NCBI GenBank assembly: GCA_020438295.1 | Contig: JAGQUV010000014.1 | Span: 1 to 43,022 of the forward strand | Direction: 5' to 3' | Source of the DNA: Solirubrobacterales bacterium | Lineage (GTDB): Bacteria; Actinomycetota; Thermoleophilia; Solirubrobacterales; 70-9 | DNA length: 43,022 nucleotides | In this document: piece after piece, positions 15,437 through 23,978 of the stretch | Layout: every line of letters starts with the position of its first letter | Numbering within the stretch: position 1 is the stretch's first letter | Notes under the pieces: generated by a model | What the model was told of the DNA's origin: nothing | What the model saw: only the letters and a program-made list of their open reading frames with translations | Databases searched by the model: none | Made by a program: the position numbers and the translations under genes

Positions 15437-16108
15437 TCAGTCGGCCGGCAGTTCGCCCACGAACCGCTCGAAGTCGGCGATGTCGGTCACCGCCGGGCCG
15501 TGGCCGGGCAGGATCACCGACGGGTTGAGGTCGGCCAGCTTGCGGATCGAACGGCGGTTCTCGGCCGGGTCGTAGGTGAACATCTCGGGCGGCTCGCCGA
15601 TCCCGGACATCCCGGTCAGGTAGTTCAGGTTGCGGATCACGTCGCCGCAGATGGTCACCCGGTCGGCTTCGCGGAAGTAGATGACCTCGCCGCGGGCATG
15701 GCCGGGGGCGTGGAAGACCTTGAAGCCGGCGACTTCGTCGCCCTCTTCCAGGACCCGGCCGACCGGATGGGGCGGGCCCTCCCAGGAGGCCTGCAGCCTC
15801 CTGACGACCGGGTTGGTCAGCTGCTCGCCGGAGATCGGCACCCGGCCCTCCATCGCGTCTACGTCGTCGGCATGGCAGGCCAGCGGGATGTCGCGGTCGC
15901 GGCAGATGTCACGGGCGAGCCCCTGGTGGTCGGGATGGGCGTGGGTCAGGGCCAGCAGCGACAGTTCACGGTCCCTGATCTGGCCGAACACACGACGCCG
16001 GTCCCAGGTCGTCGCCGCGTCGAACAGCACGTCACCGGCCAGATAGACGTTGATGATCGGACGGGGGAACTGGTCGAGCCGCTCGACCCCGGGGGCGACC
16101 GCTTTCAT
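15437..16108 (-). CDS. Metallo-beta-lactamase fold hydrolase
   Basis: The 223-aa protein has the metal-binding set of the family: H56-x-H58-x-D60-H61 in 'THAHPDHQG', H137 in 'FHAPGHARGEVIYF', D156 in 'TICGDV' and H203 in 'LPGHGP'. This is a complete two-metal site. It most resembles hydroxyacylglutathione-hydrolase (glyoxalase II)-like members rather than a beta-lactamase: there is no signal peptide, and the chain ends soon after the last histidine. It is the last gene of a tight minus-strand operon, 2 nt after the 76-aa gene. The substrate is unknown. Confidence 0.9.
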   Translation of the reverse strand: MKAVAPGVERLDQFPRPIINVYLAGDVLFDAATTWDRRRVFGQIRDRELSLLALTHAHPDHQGLARDICRDRDIPLACHADDVDAMEGRVPISGEQLTNPVVRRLQASWEGPPHPVGRVLEEGDEVAGFKVFHAPGHARGEVIYFREADRVTICGDVIRNLNYLTGMSGIGEPPEMFTYDPAENRRSIRKLADLNPSVILPGHGPAVTDIADFERFVGELPAD

Positions 16109-16110
16109 GC

Positions 16111-16341
16111 TCAGCCGTCCGGCTGGCCGCTGTGGTGGGAAAGTTCCTCGAGACGCCTGATCTGCCGCTCACCCTCGCGCCGGGCCGGGTCGTCGGGGTC
16201 GAGCGGCTCGATCAGCCGCCGGACCCGGTTCCTCACCTGAAGCGAAAAATGGGGCGTGACCGCGCCGGTCAGCTCCCGAATGTCCTCGGCGGTGATCTTG
16301 GTGTCGGAGTCGAGGACTCCGAAGAACTCGGTTTCGCTCAT
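16111..16341 (-). CDS. Hypothetical 76-aa cytoplasmic protein
   Basis: I do not recognise a family. The protein is highly charged and has no membrane segment or cysteines. Residues 1-25 (MSETEFFGVLDSDTKITAED) look like a short ordered start, and the rest appears helical with many R/E pairs (RNRVRRLIEPLD, ERQIRRLEEL). It is real by context: its ATG overlaps the stop of the upstream gene as ATGA and its stop is 2 nt before the hydrolase start, so it sits in the middle of a three-gene operon. Confidence 0.75.
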   Translation of the reverse strand: MSETEFFGVLDSDTKITAEDIRELTGAVTPHFSLQVRNRVRRLIEPLDPDDPARREGERQIRRLEELSHHSGQPDG

Positions 16342-17630
16342 GGTGTATCCAGGGTTTCTACCGGAGCCAGCTCGGCGGCGTTGTCGATGCTCGCCTGCTG
16401 GTTGACGTCGATCAGCGAATCATCGCCGATTATCCAGACGTGGTTGTAAAGGGCCCGGGTCGGGTCGGTGTCGTAGCCGGGCTTCACGTCGAGCAGGTAT
16501 TCCTCGACCACGTCGGGAAGTTCGTCGCTGGAATCGGTCAGGAGCAGGGCCGGCCAGGTACCGCCGGTCGAAAGCGCGGTGGCCGCGATCGCGTCCATCG
16601 GGCGGTCGCTGCGGGCCACGGTGAAGCCGTGCCCGGGATCGTTCAGGTTCCAGCCGAAGGTTCCGCTGTAGAAGCGGGCCAGCTCGACCGAGGCGCTCGG
16701 CGGGTCTTCGCCGCCGACCCGCTCGACGCTCGCGGCCGCCTTGTTGAGCTGGCGGAGCGCGTCCGAGGAGACGACCTTGGACGGCCCGAGCACGAACACC
16801 GGCACGTCTTTGTTCCGCTTCTTCTCGAGAAACTCGATCGTCGCGGACGGCACCTCGTTGCGGCCGGTGAACAGCACCGGATCGCCCGACCGCGCCGCCC
16901 AGGTGGCGGCCGGGGTGGCGTAGGCGGGCTCGTCGGAAGAGACCACGACCAGCGCCTCGGGCGGGCCGTCGGCCAGCTCCGCCTTGAGCTCGGCGACGTT
17001 GACCGCGAGCGTGGCCGGGTCGCCGCCCCTGATCTTCTTGACCTCGAATCCGGCCGGGGGTGCGACCTTGCCGACCGTGAAGACCTTGTTCTCGTCGGTG
17101 GCCGGCGAGCCGAGCGGATCGAGCTGCTCGAGCGCGTCGGTCCCCTCCTCCGAGAGCGTCCCGTCCGGGGCGAGCAGGATCGGTGACCCGACCGGGGGGG
17201 AGCTGAGTGCGGCGGCGACGACCCCGGACTGCCACTCGTCCGCGTTGACGATCGTGACCGCGGCCGGCGGCGAGCCGGGCCCGGTCGTGGGATAGGCAGC
17301 CAGCGCCGCCGCAATCGAGATGTCGACCGGGTCGGTGCCGCTGATCCGGGTCGTGTTGCGGGTCGCCGCGTCGGGGTAGCCGAGCGCCCCCTGGTTGTGC
17401 CCGGCAACCAGGTCGCTCGTGGTGGGCGGGTTCTCCTGATCGACCGCCACCGGCGCCGGGGCGGCCGTCCCGGACGCTTCGTCCTTGCCCACGTCGAAGA
17501 AGAAATAGGCGACGAACGCGGCCAGGATCAGGACCAGCACCGCCAGAATCCCCAGCCCGAGCCAGGGGACCCCGGCCGCCTGCGGGCTTCCCGCTGGGGC
17601 GTTGATCGGCTGTCTCGAAGATCCCGGCAC
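16338..17630 (-). CDS. Membrane-anchored cell-wall-binding repeat 2-like protein
   Basis: The 430-aa protein has a short Pro/Ala-rich N-terminus, one membrane helix (about 22-45, 'PWLGLGILAVLVLILAAFVA') and a large extracytoplasmic part. That part shows CWB2-like units: 'SIAAALAAYP..GPG', 'VTIVNADEWQSGVVAAALSS..GSPILL', 'ALVVVSSDEPAYATPAATWAA', 'PVFVLGPSKVVSSDALRQL' and a final 'VWIIGDDSLI', the alternating 'replay' of alpha/beta elements typical of those repeats. CWB2 repeats bind cell-wall polymers in Firmicutes, so a cell-surface role is likely. The start GTG 17630 is set by a -10 box 7 nt upstream; the longer frame to 17960 overlaps lysA. First gene of the three-gene operon. Confidence 0.75.
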   Translation of the reverse strand: MPGSSRQPINAPAGSPQAAGVPWLGLGILAVLVLILAAFVAYFFFDVGKDEASGTAAPAPVAVDQENPPTTSDLVAGHNQGALGYPDAATRNTTRISGTDPVDISIAAALAAYPTTGPGSPPAAVTIVNADEWQSGVVAAALSSPPVGSPILLAPDGTLSEEGTDALEQLDPLGSPATDENKVFTVGKVAPPAGFEVKKIRGGDPATLAVNVAELKAELADGPPEALVVVSSDEPAYATPAATWAARSGDPVLFTGRNEVPSATIEFLEKKRNKDVPVFVLGPSKVVSSDALRQLNKAAASVERVGGEDPPSASVELARFYSGTFGWNLNDPGHGFTVARSDRPMDAIAATALSTGGTWPALLLTDSSDELPDVVEEYLLDVKPGYDTDPTRALYNHVWIIGDDSLIDVNQQASIDNAAELAPVETLDTP

Positions 17631-17637
17631 GAAGCAA

Positions 17638-17643
17638 AAGCTA
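17638..17643 (-). promoter_or_regulatory. -10 box for the CWB2-like operon
   Basis: TAGCTT (minus strand) ends 7 nt before GTG 17630. It rules out the longer upstream frame and shows that this promoter overlaps the divergent lysA control region of only 44 nt. Confidence 0.55.
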
Positions 17644-17674
17644 CCGGGCGGGCGAAGTCGTAAGAATGGCGCCG

Positions 17675-18928
17675 ATGCTTTATCCGGCGGGAACAACGAC
17701 AAACAGCCGAGGCCACCTCGAGATCGAGGGCTGCGACACGGTCGAGCTGGCGTCCGAGTTCGGGACGCCGGCATACCTGTTCGCGGTCGGCGAGATGCGC
17801 TCCCGTGCCCGCGCATACCGCTCGGCCTTCGCCGACCGCACCGACGATTTCGAGGTCCTGTTCGCCAGCAAGGCGCTCCCGGTGACCGCGGCCTACCGGC
17901 TGTTCGCCGAAGAAGGCCTCTCGGTAGACGTCGCATCGGGTGGCGAACTGACCATGGCATTGGCCGCCGGCTACGACCCGGCGCGGATCTACATGCACGG
18001 CAACAACAAGACCGATGCCGAACTCCGGCTGGCCGACCGGAGCGGGGTCGGGCACCTGATCGTCGACTCGTTCGACGAGATCGAGCGCTGTGAGCGCGTG
18101 CTCGAGCGGAACCAGGACGTGCTGATCCGGGTCACCCCGGGCATCAGGCCCTCGACCCACACGTACATCCAGACCGGCCAGCTCGACTCGAAGTTCGGGT
18201 TCGGCCTCGAAGACGGGTCGGCGGCGACCGCGGTCGCGCGGATCCTCGACTCGCCCCGGCTCAACCTGGTCGGGCTCCACTTCCATATCGGCTCGCAGAT
18301 CTTCGAGATCGAGTCGTTCCGGCTCGCGGTCCAGGCGCTGGCCCGGCTGCGGGGCGACTGGTGCTGCATCGTCAACCTCGGTGGCGGGCTGGGGATCCCC
18401 TACGAAAGCGGTGACCGCCCGCCGCCGATCGAACAGTACGTCGCGCTCAAGGTCGGCGCCGCCCGTGAGTTCTTCGGCGAACGGGTCCGCATCCTGATCG
18501 AGCCCGGGCGCTCGCTGGTGGGGACGGCCGGGGTCACGATCTACACGGTCGGCACGATCAAGGAGATCCCGGGTTTGAGGACCTATCTCGCGGTCGATGG
18601 TGGCATGTCTGACAACCTGCGGCCGATGCTGTACGACGCCACCTACGAAGCGGTGATCGCCGACCGGCCGGATGCCCCGGCCGAGCGACGGGTCACCGTC
18701 GCCGGCTCGCATTGCGAGTCCGGGGATATCCTGATCCGTGACGTGGCCCTGGCCGATCCCCAGATTGGAGACACCCTGCTGATCCCGGCAACCGGCGCCT
18801 ACGGTCATTCGCTGGCCAACAACTACAACGGCATGCCGCGGCCCCCGGTCATCTTCTGCGAGGACGGGGAGGCGCGGGTGGTCGTCGAACGCGAGACCTG
18901 GGACGACCTGCTGGCGAGGGACGCGTGA
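17675..18928 (+). CDS. lysA: Diaminopimelate decarboxylase
   Basis: The 417-aa protein catalyses the last step of lysine synthesis: meso-diaminopimelate to L-lysine and CO2, with PLP. K66 in 'LFASKALP' binds PLP, 'HFHIGSQIF' (202-210) and 'VNLGGGLGIPY' contact the cofactor, 'IEPGRSLVG' binds the phosphate, and C347-E348 in 'GSHCESGD' and 'GAYGHSLANNYN' complete the dimer active site. Two in-frame ATG codons are near: 17666 overlaps a TAAGAA box at 17661-17666, and 17675 lies 8 nt after it, so 17675 is preferred. It starts an aspartate-family operon; its GTGA stop overlaps hom. Confidence 0.95.
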   Translation: MLYPAGTTTNSRGHLEIEGCDTVELASEFGTPAYLFAVGEMRSRARAYRSAFADRTDDFEVLFASKALPVTAAYRLFAEEGLSVDVASGGELTMALAAGYDPARIYMHGNNKTDAELRLADRSGVGHLIVDSFDEIERCERVLERNQDVLIRVTPGIRPSTHTYIQTGQLDSKFGFGLEDGSAATAVARILDSPRLNLVGLHFHIGSQIFEIESFRLAVQALARLRGDWCCIVNLGGGLGIPYESGDRPPPIEQYVALKVGAAREFFGERVRILIEPGRSLVGTAGVTIYTVGTIKEIPGLRTYLAVDGGMSDNLRPMLYDATYEAVIADRPDAPAERRVTVAGSHCESGDILIRDVALADPQIGDTLLIPATGAYGHSLANNYNGMPRPPVIFCEDGEARVVVERETWDDLLARDA

Positions 18929-20148
18929 GCGGCAGCTTGAAGATCGGACTGCTGGGCCGGGGTACGGTCGGCGGCGCGTTCGCCGAGCTGGTCGAGCAGC
19001 GGGCCGCGACGATCGAGACCGCGATCGGCAGGGAGGCCGAGATATCCGGCGTGTTGACCACCGGCCAGGGCGACTTCGAGCAGATCCTGGCCGGAGCCGA
19101 CGTGATGGTCGAGTTGATGGGCGGAACCGATCCCGCCCGCCAGTATGTTCTGGCCTCGCTCGAGGCGGGCGTTCCGGTGGTCACCGCCAACAAGCAGCTG
19201 CTCGCCAAACACGGAGGCGAGCTGTTCGCCGCTGCCGAGAAGGCCGGGGTCCAGCTGCGCTTCGAGGCCGCGGTGGCGGCGGTCGTGCCGGTGATCCGAG
19301 TGGTCCAGGAGAGCTTCGGCGCGGTCGAGTTCAGCAAGGTCTTCGGCATCGTCAACGGCACCACCAACTTCATCCTGTCCGAGATGGCCGCGACCGGCGC
19401 CTCTTACGCGGAGACGCTCAAGCGGGCCCAGGATCTCGGCTACGCCGAAGCCGACCCGACCGAAGACGTGAACGGGGCTGACGCGGCGGCGAAGATGGCG
19501 ATCCTCGCCCGGCTGGCCTTTCACACGCCGGTCACCCTGGACATGGTCGATTTCGAAGGGATCGAGTCGGTCCAGCCGGACGACCTGGCATATGCCAAGG
19601 AACTGGGGCTATCGCTGAAGTTGCTCGGGGTCGCCGAACGGCTGCCGGACGGCATCACGGTCAGGGTCTTCCCCTGCTTCCTGTATCCGGGCCACCCGCT
19701 CTCGCCGATCGAAGGCCCGTTCAACGCGGTCATGGTCGAGGCGCCCGAGATCACCGAGGTGACCATGTCCGGGCCGGGTGCCGGTGGGCAGCAGACCGCC
19801 GCGGCCGTGCTCGGCGACCTGGTCTCCGTGGTCACCGGCGACGCCCCGACCCACCACGCCCCGGAGGAGCTCGAGGTCCTCAGCGACGTTGCTTCTTCGT
19901 TCTACATCCACCTCGAGGTGGCCGACGAGCCCGGCGTACTGGCCGAGGTGGCGAAGATGCTGGCCGATCACGAGATCTCGGTCAAGAGCGTGGTCCAGCG
20001 CGGGATCGGCAGCGACGCCCGGCTGGTCATGGTGATCCACCAGTGCCTCGAGTCGCGTTTCAAGCAGGCGATCGGCGAGATCGGCCGGCTCGGCTCGCTG
20101 CGGTCACCGCCGCGCTACATCCGGGTGATCGAAGAAGAGTTCGTCTAA
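18925..20148 (+). CDS. hom: Homoserine dehydrogenase
   Basis: The 407-aa protein reduces aspartate semialdehyde to homoserine at the branch to threonine and methionine. The NAD(P) motif is '[12 protein letters not shown]' (8-19), followed by '[12 protein letters not shown]', the catalytic domain with '[15 protein letters not shown]' and '[23 protein letters not shown]'. A C-terminal ACT domain (about 328-400, '[19 protein letters not shown]') implies allosteric control, normally by threonine. The segment usually reading EA.V.GGIP is '[12 protein letters not shown]' here, with alanine and valine for the small residues. The GTG start overlaps the lysA stop (GTGA). thrC follows 5 nt after the stop. 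Confidence 0.94.
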   Translation: MSGSLKIGLLGRGTVGGAFAELVEQRAATIETAIGREAEISGVLTTGQGDFEQILAGADVMVELMGGTDPARQYVLASLEAGVPVVTANKQLLAKHGGELFAAAEKAGVQLRFEAAVAAVVPVIRVVQESFGAVEFSKVFGIVNGTTNFILSEMAATGASYAETLKRAQDLGYAEADPTEDVNGADAAAKMAILARLAFHTPVTLDMVDFEGIESVQPDDLAYAKELGLSLKLLGVAERLPDGITVRVFPCFLYPGHPLSPIEGPFNAVMVEAPEITEVTMSGPGAGGQQTAAAVLGDLVSVVTGDAPTHHAPEELEVLSDVASSFYIHLEVADEPGVLAEVAKMLADHEISVKSVVQRGIGSDARLVMVIHQCLESRFKQAIGEIGRLGSLRSPPRYIRVIEEEFV

Positions 20149-20153
20149 GGCCG

Positions 20154-21194
20154 ATGCCTCAGCCGCTGATCGAGAGATACCGCGAGACCCTGCCGCTGGA
20201 GGCGGATGACCCGGTGGTCAGCATCAACGAGGGCTCGACCCCGCTGGTCGAGGCCCCGGTCCTTTCCGAGAAGGTGGGCGCCCGGGTTTGGCTCAAAGTC
20301 GAGGGAGCCAACCCGACCGGCAGCTTCAAGGACCGCGGTATGACCGTCGCCGTCTCCCGGGCCAAGGGTCGCGGGGCCGAGGCCGTGATCTGCGCCTCGA
20401 CCGGCAACACCGCGGCCAGCGCGGCGGCCTACGCGGTGCGGGCCGGGATGACCGGCGCGGTGATCGTGCCCGAAGGCAAGATCGCGATCGGAAAGCTGGC
20501 CCAGGCCCTGATCCACGGCGCCCGGGTGATCGCCCTGGAGGGGAATTTCGACGACGCCCTGGTGCTGGTCCGGCAACTGTCCGAGCGCCATCCGATCGAG
20601 CTGGTCAACTCGGTCAACCCGTACCGGATCGAGGGCCAGAAGACGGCGGCGTTCGAGCTGATCGACGAACTCGGAGAGGCGCCCGACGCACTGGCCATCC
20701 CGGTCGGCAACGCCGGCAACGTGACCGCCTACTGGAAAGGCTTTCAGGAACGCGGGACGGCGCCGGTCGTCTACGGCTTCCAGGCGGCCGGCGCGGCTCC
20801 GCTGGTCACCGGGCAGCCGGTGGCCAACCCGGAAACGGTCGCCTCGGCGATCCGGATCGGCAGCCCGGCCCGCTGGGAAGAGGCGATGAACGCTTTCAAC
20901 ACGTCGCGGGGCCGGGTGGCGGCGGTGACCGACGAGCAGATCCTCGACGCCTACCACTGGCTGGCCTCCAACGAAGGGGTGTTCTGTGAGCCGGCCTCGG
21001 CCGCCTCGGTCGCCGGCATCCTCAACCACGGCCTGCCGGTGGTGGAGGGGATGGAGACCCCGGAAACGGTGGTCTGCGTGCTGACCGGCCACGGCCTCAA
21101 GGACCCCGACACCGCGCTCGGCAAGGCTCCTCCGGTGATCAGCTGCGCCAATGAGATCACCGCGGTCGAGAAGGCCGTTTTCGGCCCGGCGTAG
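20154..21194 (+). CDS. thrC: Threonine synthase
   Basis: The 346-aa PLP enzyme converts O-phosphohomoserine to threonine. The cofactor lysine is K59 in '[11 protein letters not shown]', '[16 protein letters not shown]' binds the substrate or phosphate, and '[16 protein letters not shown]' binds the PLP phosphate. The chain is of the short bacterial threonine-synthase type. The start is ATG 20154, 5 nt after the hom stop; the open frame upstream to 20043 lies inside hom. The terminal TAG at 21192-21194 doubles as the first bases of a -10 box for the next gene. Homoserine kinase (thrB) is not next to it but 3.7 kb downstream. Confidence 0.95.
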   Translation: MPQPLIERYRETLPLEADDPVVSINEGSTPLVEAPVLSEKVGARVWLKVEGANPTGSFKDRGMTVAVSRAKGRGAEAVICASTGNTAASAAAYAVRAGMTGAVIVPEGKIAIGKLAQALIHGARVIALEGNFDDALVLVRQLSERHPIELVNSVNPYRIEGQKTAAFELIDELGEAPDALAIPVGNAGNVTAYWKGFQERGTAPVVYGFQAAGAAPLVTGQPVANPETVASAIRIGSPARWEEAMNAFNTSRGRVAAVTDEQILDAYHWLASNEGVFCEPASAASVAGILNHGLPVVEGMETPETVVCVLTGHGLKDPDTALGKAPPVISCANEITAVEKAVFGPA

Positions 21195-21197
21195 AAT
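21192..21197 (+). promoter_or_regulatory. -10 box for the RibD-like reductase gene
   Basis: TAGAAT overlaps the thrC stop codon and ends 9 nt before ATG 21207. It gives the downstream pair its own leaderless promoter. Confidence 0.55.
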
Positions 21198-21206
21198 CGG
21201 GCTCCG

Positions 21207-21767
21207 ATGGCGAACCTGATCTATTCGGCGATCGCCTCGCTCGACGGCTACGTGGCCGACAAGAGCGGGGGGTTCGAGTGGGCCCAACCGGACGAAGAAG
21301 TGCACGCCTTCATCAACGAGCTCGAGCGCCCGGTCGTCACCTACCTGTACGGGCGGAAGATGTACGAGACGATGCTGTACTGGGAGAGCGCGCAGTCGGC
21401 GATCGAACACACGCCGGTGCTGCGGGAATTCGCGCTGATCTGGAAGGCGGCCGACAAGATCGTGTTCTCGAGGGCGCTCAAATCGGTATCGAGTAGAAAG
21501 ACGCGGATCGAGTCCAAGTTCGACCCCGAACGGATCCGGCAGCTCAAGGAGCGGACCGGTGGCGACATGGCGATCGGCGGCGCCAGTCTGGCCTCGACGG
21601 CGATCCGGGTGGGGCTGGTAGACGAATGGCACCTGTTCATCGTGCCGGTGATCGTCGGCGGAGGCAGGCGGGCCCTGCCGGACGGTTTCGACCAGAAGCT
21701 GGAACTGCTGGAGGAGCGCCGTTTCGGCAACGGAACCGTTTTCCTCCGCTACCGCACCAGGACCTGA
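21207..21767 (+). CDS. RibD C-terminal/dihydrofolate reductase family protein
   Basis: The 186-aa protein begins with the family pattern 'YSAIASLDGYVADKSGGFEW' and has 'YLYGRKMYETM' (nucleotide-site region) and 'DMAIGGASLASTAIRVGLVDE'. These are hallmarks of stand-alone RibD_C/DHFR-like reductases, which use NAD(P)H; few have known substrates, and it is unlikely to be the housekeeping folate enzyme. Its TGA stop is immediately followed by the ATG of the permease gene, so the two are probably one transcript. A second protein of the same superfamily is encoded at 29919-30464. Confidence 0.88.
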   Translation: MANLIYSAIASLDGYVADKSGGFEWAQPDEEVHAFINELERPVVTYLYGRKMYETMLYWESAQSAIEHTPVLREFALIWKAADKIVFSRALKSVSSRKTRIESKFDPERIRQLKERTGGDMAIGGASLASTAIRVGLVDEWHLFIVPVIVGGGRRALPDGFDQKLELLEERRFGNGTVFLRYRTRT

Positions 21768-23147
21768 ATGCCCGATCCGGCCGGCCCGGCGGGAAGGGGC
21801 ATGGCCGGTCGGGGCAGTCCAGAGCCGGAACATAGGCGCCGTCACAGCCCCCGGGCCGAGCATCGCGCCCGCAGCGGGGGAAAGCTCGGGCTGCGCGAGT
21901 CGAGTGCGATGGCGATCGGCGGCATGATCGGTGGCGGCATCTTCAGCGTGCTCGGGTTGACCATCGTGCTGGCCGGCCACCTGGCCTTTCTCTGCTTCGC
22001 GCTCGGCGGTGTGATCGCCGGGCTGACCGCTCATGCGTACGCACGGCTGGCCGATCAATCCGGCCGGTCGGGAGGCCCGTTCACCTACCTCCGCGATGCC
22101 GGTCACCCGCGGGCCGGGGCCTGGGTCGCCTGGCTGCTGATCGTCGGCTACGTATTCGCGCTCGCCGTCTACGCATTCACGTTCGGCCATTACCTCGCCA
22201 ACCTGCTCGGGCTCCCGGCGACCGCGGCGCGGCTCGCTTCGACCGCCGTGCTGGCCGCTTTCGTGACGGTCAACCTGCGCGGCGTGGTCACATCGGGTTT
22301 GGTCGAGGACGTGATCGTGTTCGCGAAGCTGGCCATCCTCGGCGGAATCGCCACGATCGGGCTCGGTGATTTCGCCGGTTCCCGCCTCGCCCCGCTCGAC
22401 AACGAAGGCATGCTAGGGGTGCTGCTCGGGGCGGGTGTCATCTTCGTGGCCTACGAGGGCTTCGAGCTGCTGCCATATGACTACGAGGACATCGAACGCC
22501 CCCGGCGCACCCTGCCGCTGGCGCTGTACCTGTCGGTTGCGGCGGTGGCGGCCATCTACATGGCGGTCACGGTCGGCTCGCAGATGCTCGTTTCCGACTC
22601 CCTGATCAGCAGCCAGAAAGAGGTTGCGTTCGCGGTCGTGGGCCGGGAGGCCCTGGGTACACCCGGGTTCTGGGCGGCGACGCTGGCGGCGGTGCTTGCC
22701 ACGGCCTCGGCGATCAATGCGACGCTTTTTTCGACCTCGCGCCTGGTCCGCGATGTCGGCGCGGCCGGCGAGCTGCCGCGCATGGTCACGCGCGAGAAGG
22801 CCGGCCTGCCGGCGGCGGCGATCGCCGGGCTGGCCGCGGTCGGAGCGGCCTTCGCCCTGCTGCCCGGAATCACCGAGCTGGTTTCGTTCGGATCACTCAC
22901 CTTCCTGATCGTGTTCGCGCTGGTCAACTACCTTCACGCCCGGCGTACCGCCAGGAGCGCGGTCGACCGGCGCCTCGCCTACTCGGGCTGCGGCCTGTGT
23001 GTCGCGGCAGCGATCGGGCTGGTCTACTACCTGGCCGGCCACGACCCCGCGGCGCTCGCCCTGGTCGGTGTCTGCGCGGTCGCGGTCGTCTCCGCACGCC
23101 TGGCCTTCGAGCGGGGGCGGACCGCGACCGGCGACGGCCCGCGGTGA
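21768..23147 (+). CDS. APC family amino-acid permease
   Basis: The 459-aa protein has a basic, probably cytoplasmic N-terminal tail of about 40 residues and then about 12 membrane helices. The first helix carries the APC signature 'MAIGGMIGGGIFSVLG'. 'GPFTYLRDAGHPRAGAWVAW' and 'VIFVAYEGFELLPYDYEDIERP' are the conserved helix 3 and helix 6-7 regions. It should import an amino acid or amine by proton or sodium coupling; specificity cannot be set. ATG 21768 directly follows the reductase stop; a start further in, near residue 11, is also possible. Its place between thrC and thrB hints at a link with amino-acid supply, which is inference. Confidence 0.88.
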   Translation: MPDPAGPAGRGMAGRGSPEPEHRRRHSPRAEHRARSGGKLGLRESSAMAIGGMIGGGIFSVLGLTIVLAGHLAFLCFALGGVIAGLTAHAYARLADQSGRSGGPFTYLRDAGHPRAGAWVAWLLIVGYVFALAVYAFTFGHYLANLLGLPATAARLASTAVLAAFVTVNLRGVVTSGLVEDVIVFAKLAILGGIATIGLGDFAGSRLAPLDNEGMLGVLLGAGVIFVAYEGFELLPYDYEDIERPRRTLPLALYLSVAAVAAIYMAVTVGSQMLVSDSLISSQKEVAFAVVGREALGTPGFWAATLAAVLATASAINATLFSTSRLVRDVGAAGELPRMVTREKAGLPAAAIAGLAAVGAAFALLPGITELVSFGSLTFLIVFALVNYLHARRTARSAVDRRLAYSGCGLCVAAAIGLVYYLAGHDPAALALVGVCAVAVVSARLAFERGRTATGDGPR

Positions 23148-23168
23148 AGTGGTTGCCGGCCGCTGGAC

Positions 23169-23190
23169 TCGTCGCCTGGTTCGGCGACGA
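23169..23190. terminator. Hairpin between convergent permease and ABC exporter genes
   Basis: TCGTCGCC-tggttc-GGCGACGA is a perfect 8-bp stem with a 6-nt loop in the 63-nt convergent gap. No T-run follows. It is a plausible bidirectional terminator. Confidence 0.5.
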
Positions 23191-23210
23191 CAACACGGCC
23201 GTTCCGGCGG

Positions 23211-23978
23211 TCAGGCCCTCAGCCGGTAGCCACGGGCGAACAGCCGGTAGTTGAACAGGGTCAGGAACGCGGTGACCACGGCCAGGATGAGCAGGGAAAG
23301 CGCGATGTTGACGTCGGCGATCCCGAGGAAGCCGTATCTGACCACAGAGATCATGTAGTAGACCGGGTTGAAGTGGGTGAGGGTCTGGTAGGGCTCGGGC
23401 AGCAGCGAGGCCGAGTAGAAGATCCCGCCGAGGAAGATCAGCGGCTGCAGGATGAAGGTCTGGGCGAACGAGACGTCGTCGAACTGCTCGGCCCGGATCC
23501 CGACCAGGACCCCGATCTGGGAGAAGAAGAAACCGACCAGGAGTAGCGACACGACCAGGACCAGCGGATGGTCTACCGGGAGATCGACCAGCAAGCTGGC
23601 CACGACGAAGGTGATCACCGTGATCGTCATCCCGCGCAGGAAGCCGCCCAGGGTGAACGCCATCAGCAGCTGCACCGGCGAGGCGGGAGAGGAGAGCTGG
23701 TCGTCGATCGAGCGCTGGAACTTCTGCTGGAGGATCGACGACGAGTTGTTGGTGAACGCGTTGATCGCCCAGGCCATCAGAATCAGGCCGGGTATGACGT
23801 AGACCACGTAGTCGATCCCGTCGAGGTCACCGACCCGGGTGCCGAGCGCCGCTCCGAAGACCGAGATGTACAGGAAGGTCTCGAGCAGCGGCGCGCCGAT
23901 GGTCTGGCCCTTGATCTTCACGAACCGGCTGACCTCGCGCCTGGTCAGGGCGAGGAACCGCACCGTCGAGGTACTCAA
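23211..23978 (-). CDS. ABC-2 type transporter permease
   Basis: The 255-aa protein has six membrane helices and the ABC-2 layout of DrrB/NodJ-type exporters: 'SVFGAALGTRVGDLDGIDYVVYVIPGL', 'QQKFQRSIDDQLSSPASP' with its cytoplasmic coupling loop, and 'FILQPLIFLGGIFYSASLLPEP...HFNPVYYMI' near the end. The start is TTG 23978, overlapping the ATPase stop as TTGA; GTG further in is an alternative. With the ATPase it forms an exporter for a drug, lipid or cell-surface compound that cannot be specified. Confidence 0.88.
   Translation of the reverse strand: MSTSTVRFLALTRREVSRFVKIKGQTIGAPLLETFLYISVFGAALGTRVGDLDGIDYVVYVIPGLILMAWAINAFTNNSSSILQQKFQRSIDDQLSSPASPVQLLMAFTLGGFLRGMTITVITFVVASLLVDLPVDHPLVLVVSLLLVGFFFSQIGVLVGIRAEQFDDVSFAQTFILQPLIFLGGIFYSASLLPEPYQTLTHFNPVYYMISVVRYGFLGIADVNIALSLLILAVVTAFLTLFNYRLFARGYRLRA

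Noticed and set aside
17631..17674. Lysine riboswitch or leader upstream of lysA
   Set aside because: Only 44 nt separate the lysA and CWB2-like starts and both appear leaderless, so there is no room for a structured leader.
20145..22190. 681-residue open frame on the minus strand across thrC and the genes after it
   Set aside because: It is antisense to three well-supported genes, has low-complexity Arg/Gly/His-rich sequence and no motif; long antisense frames are common in GC-rich DNA.
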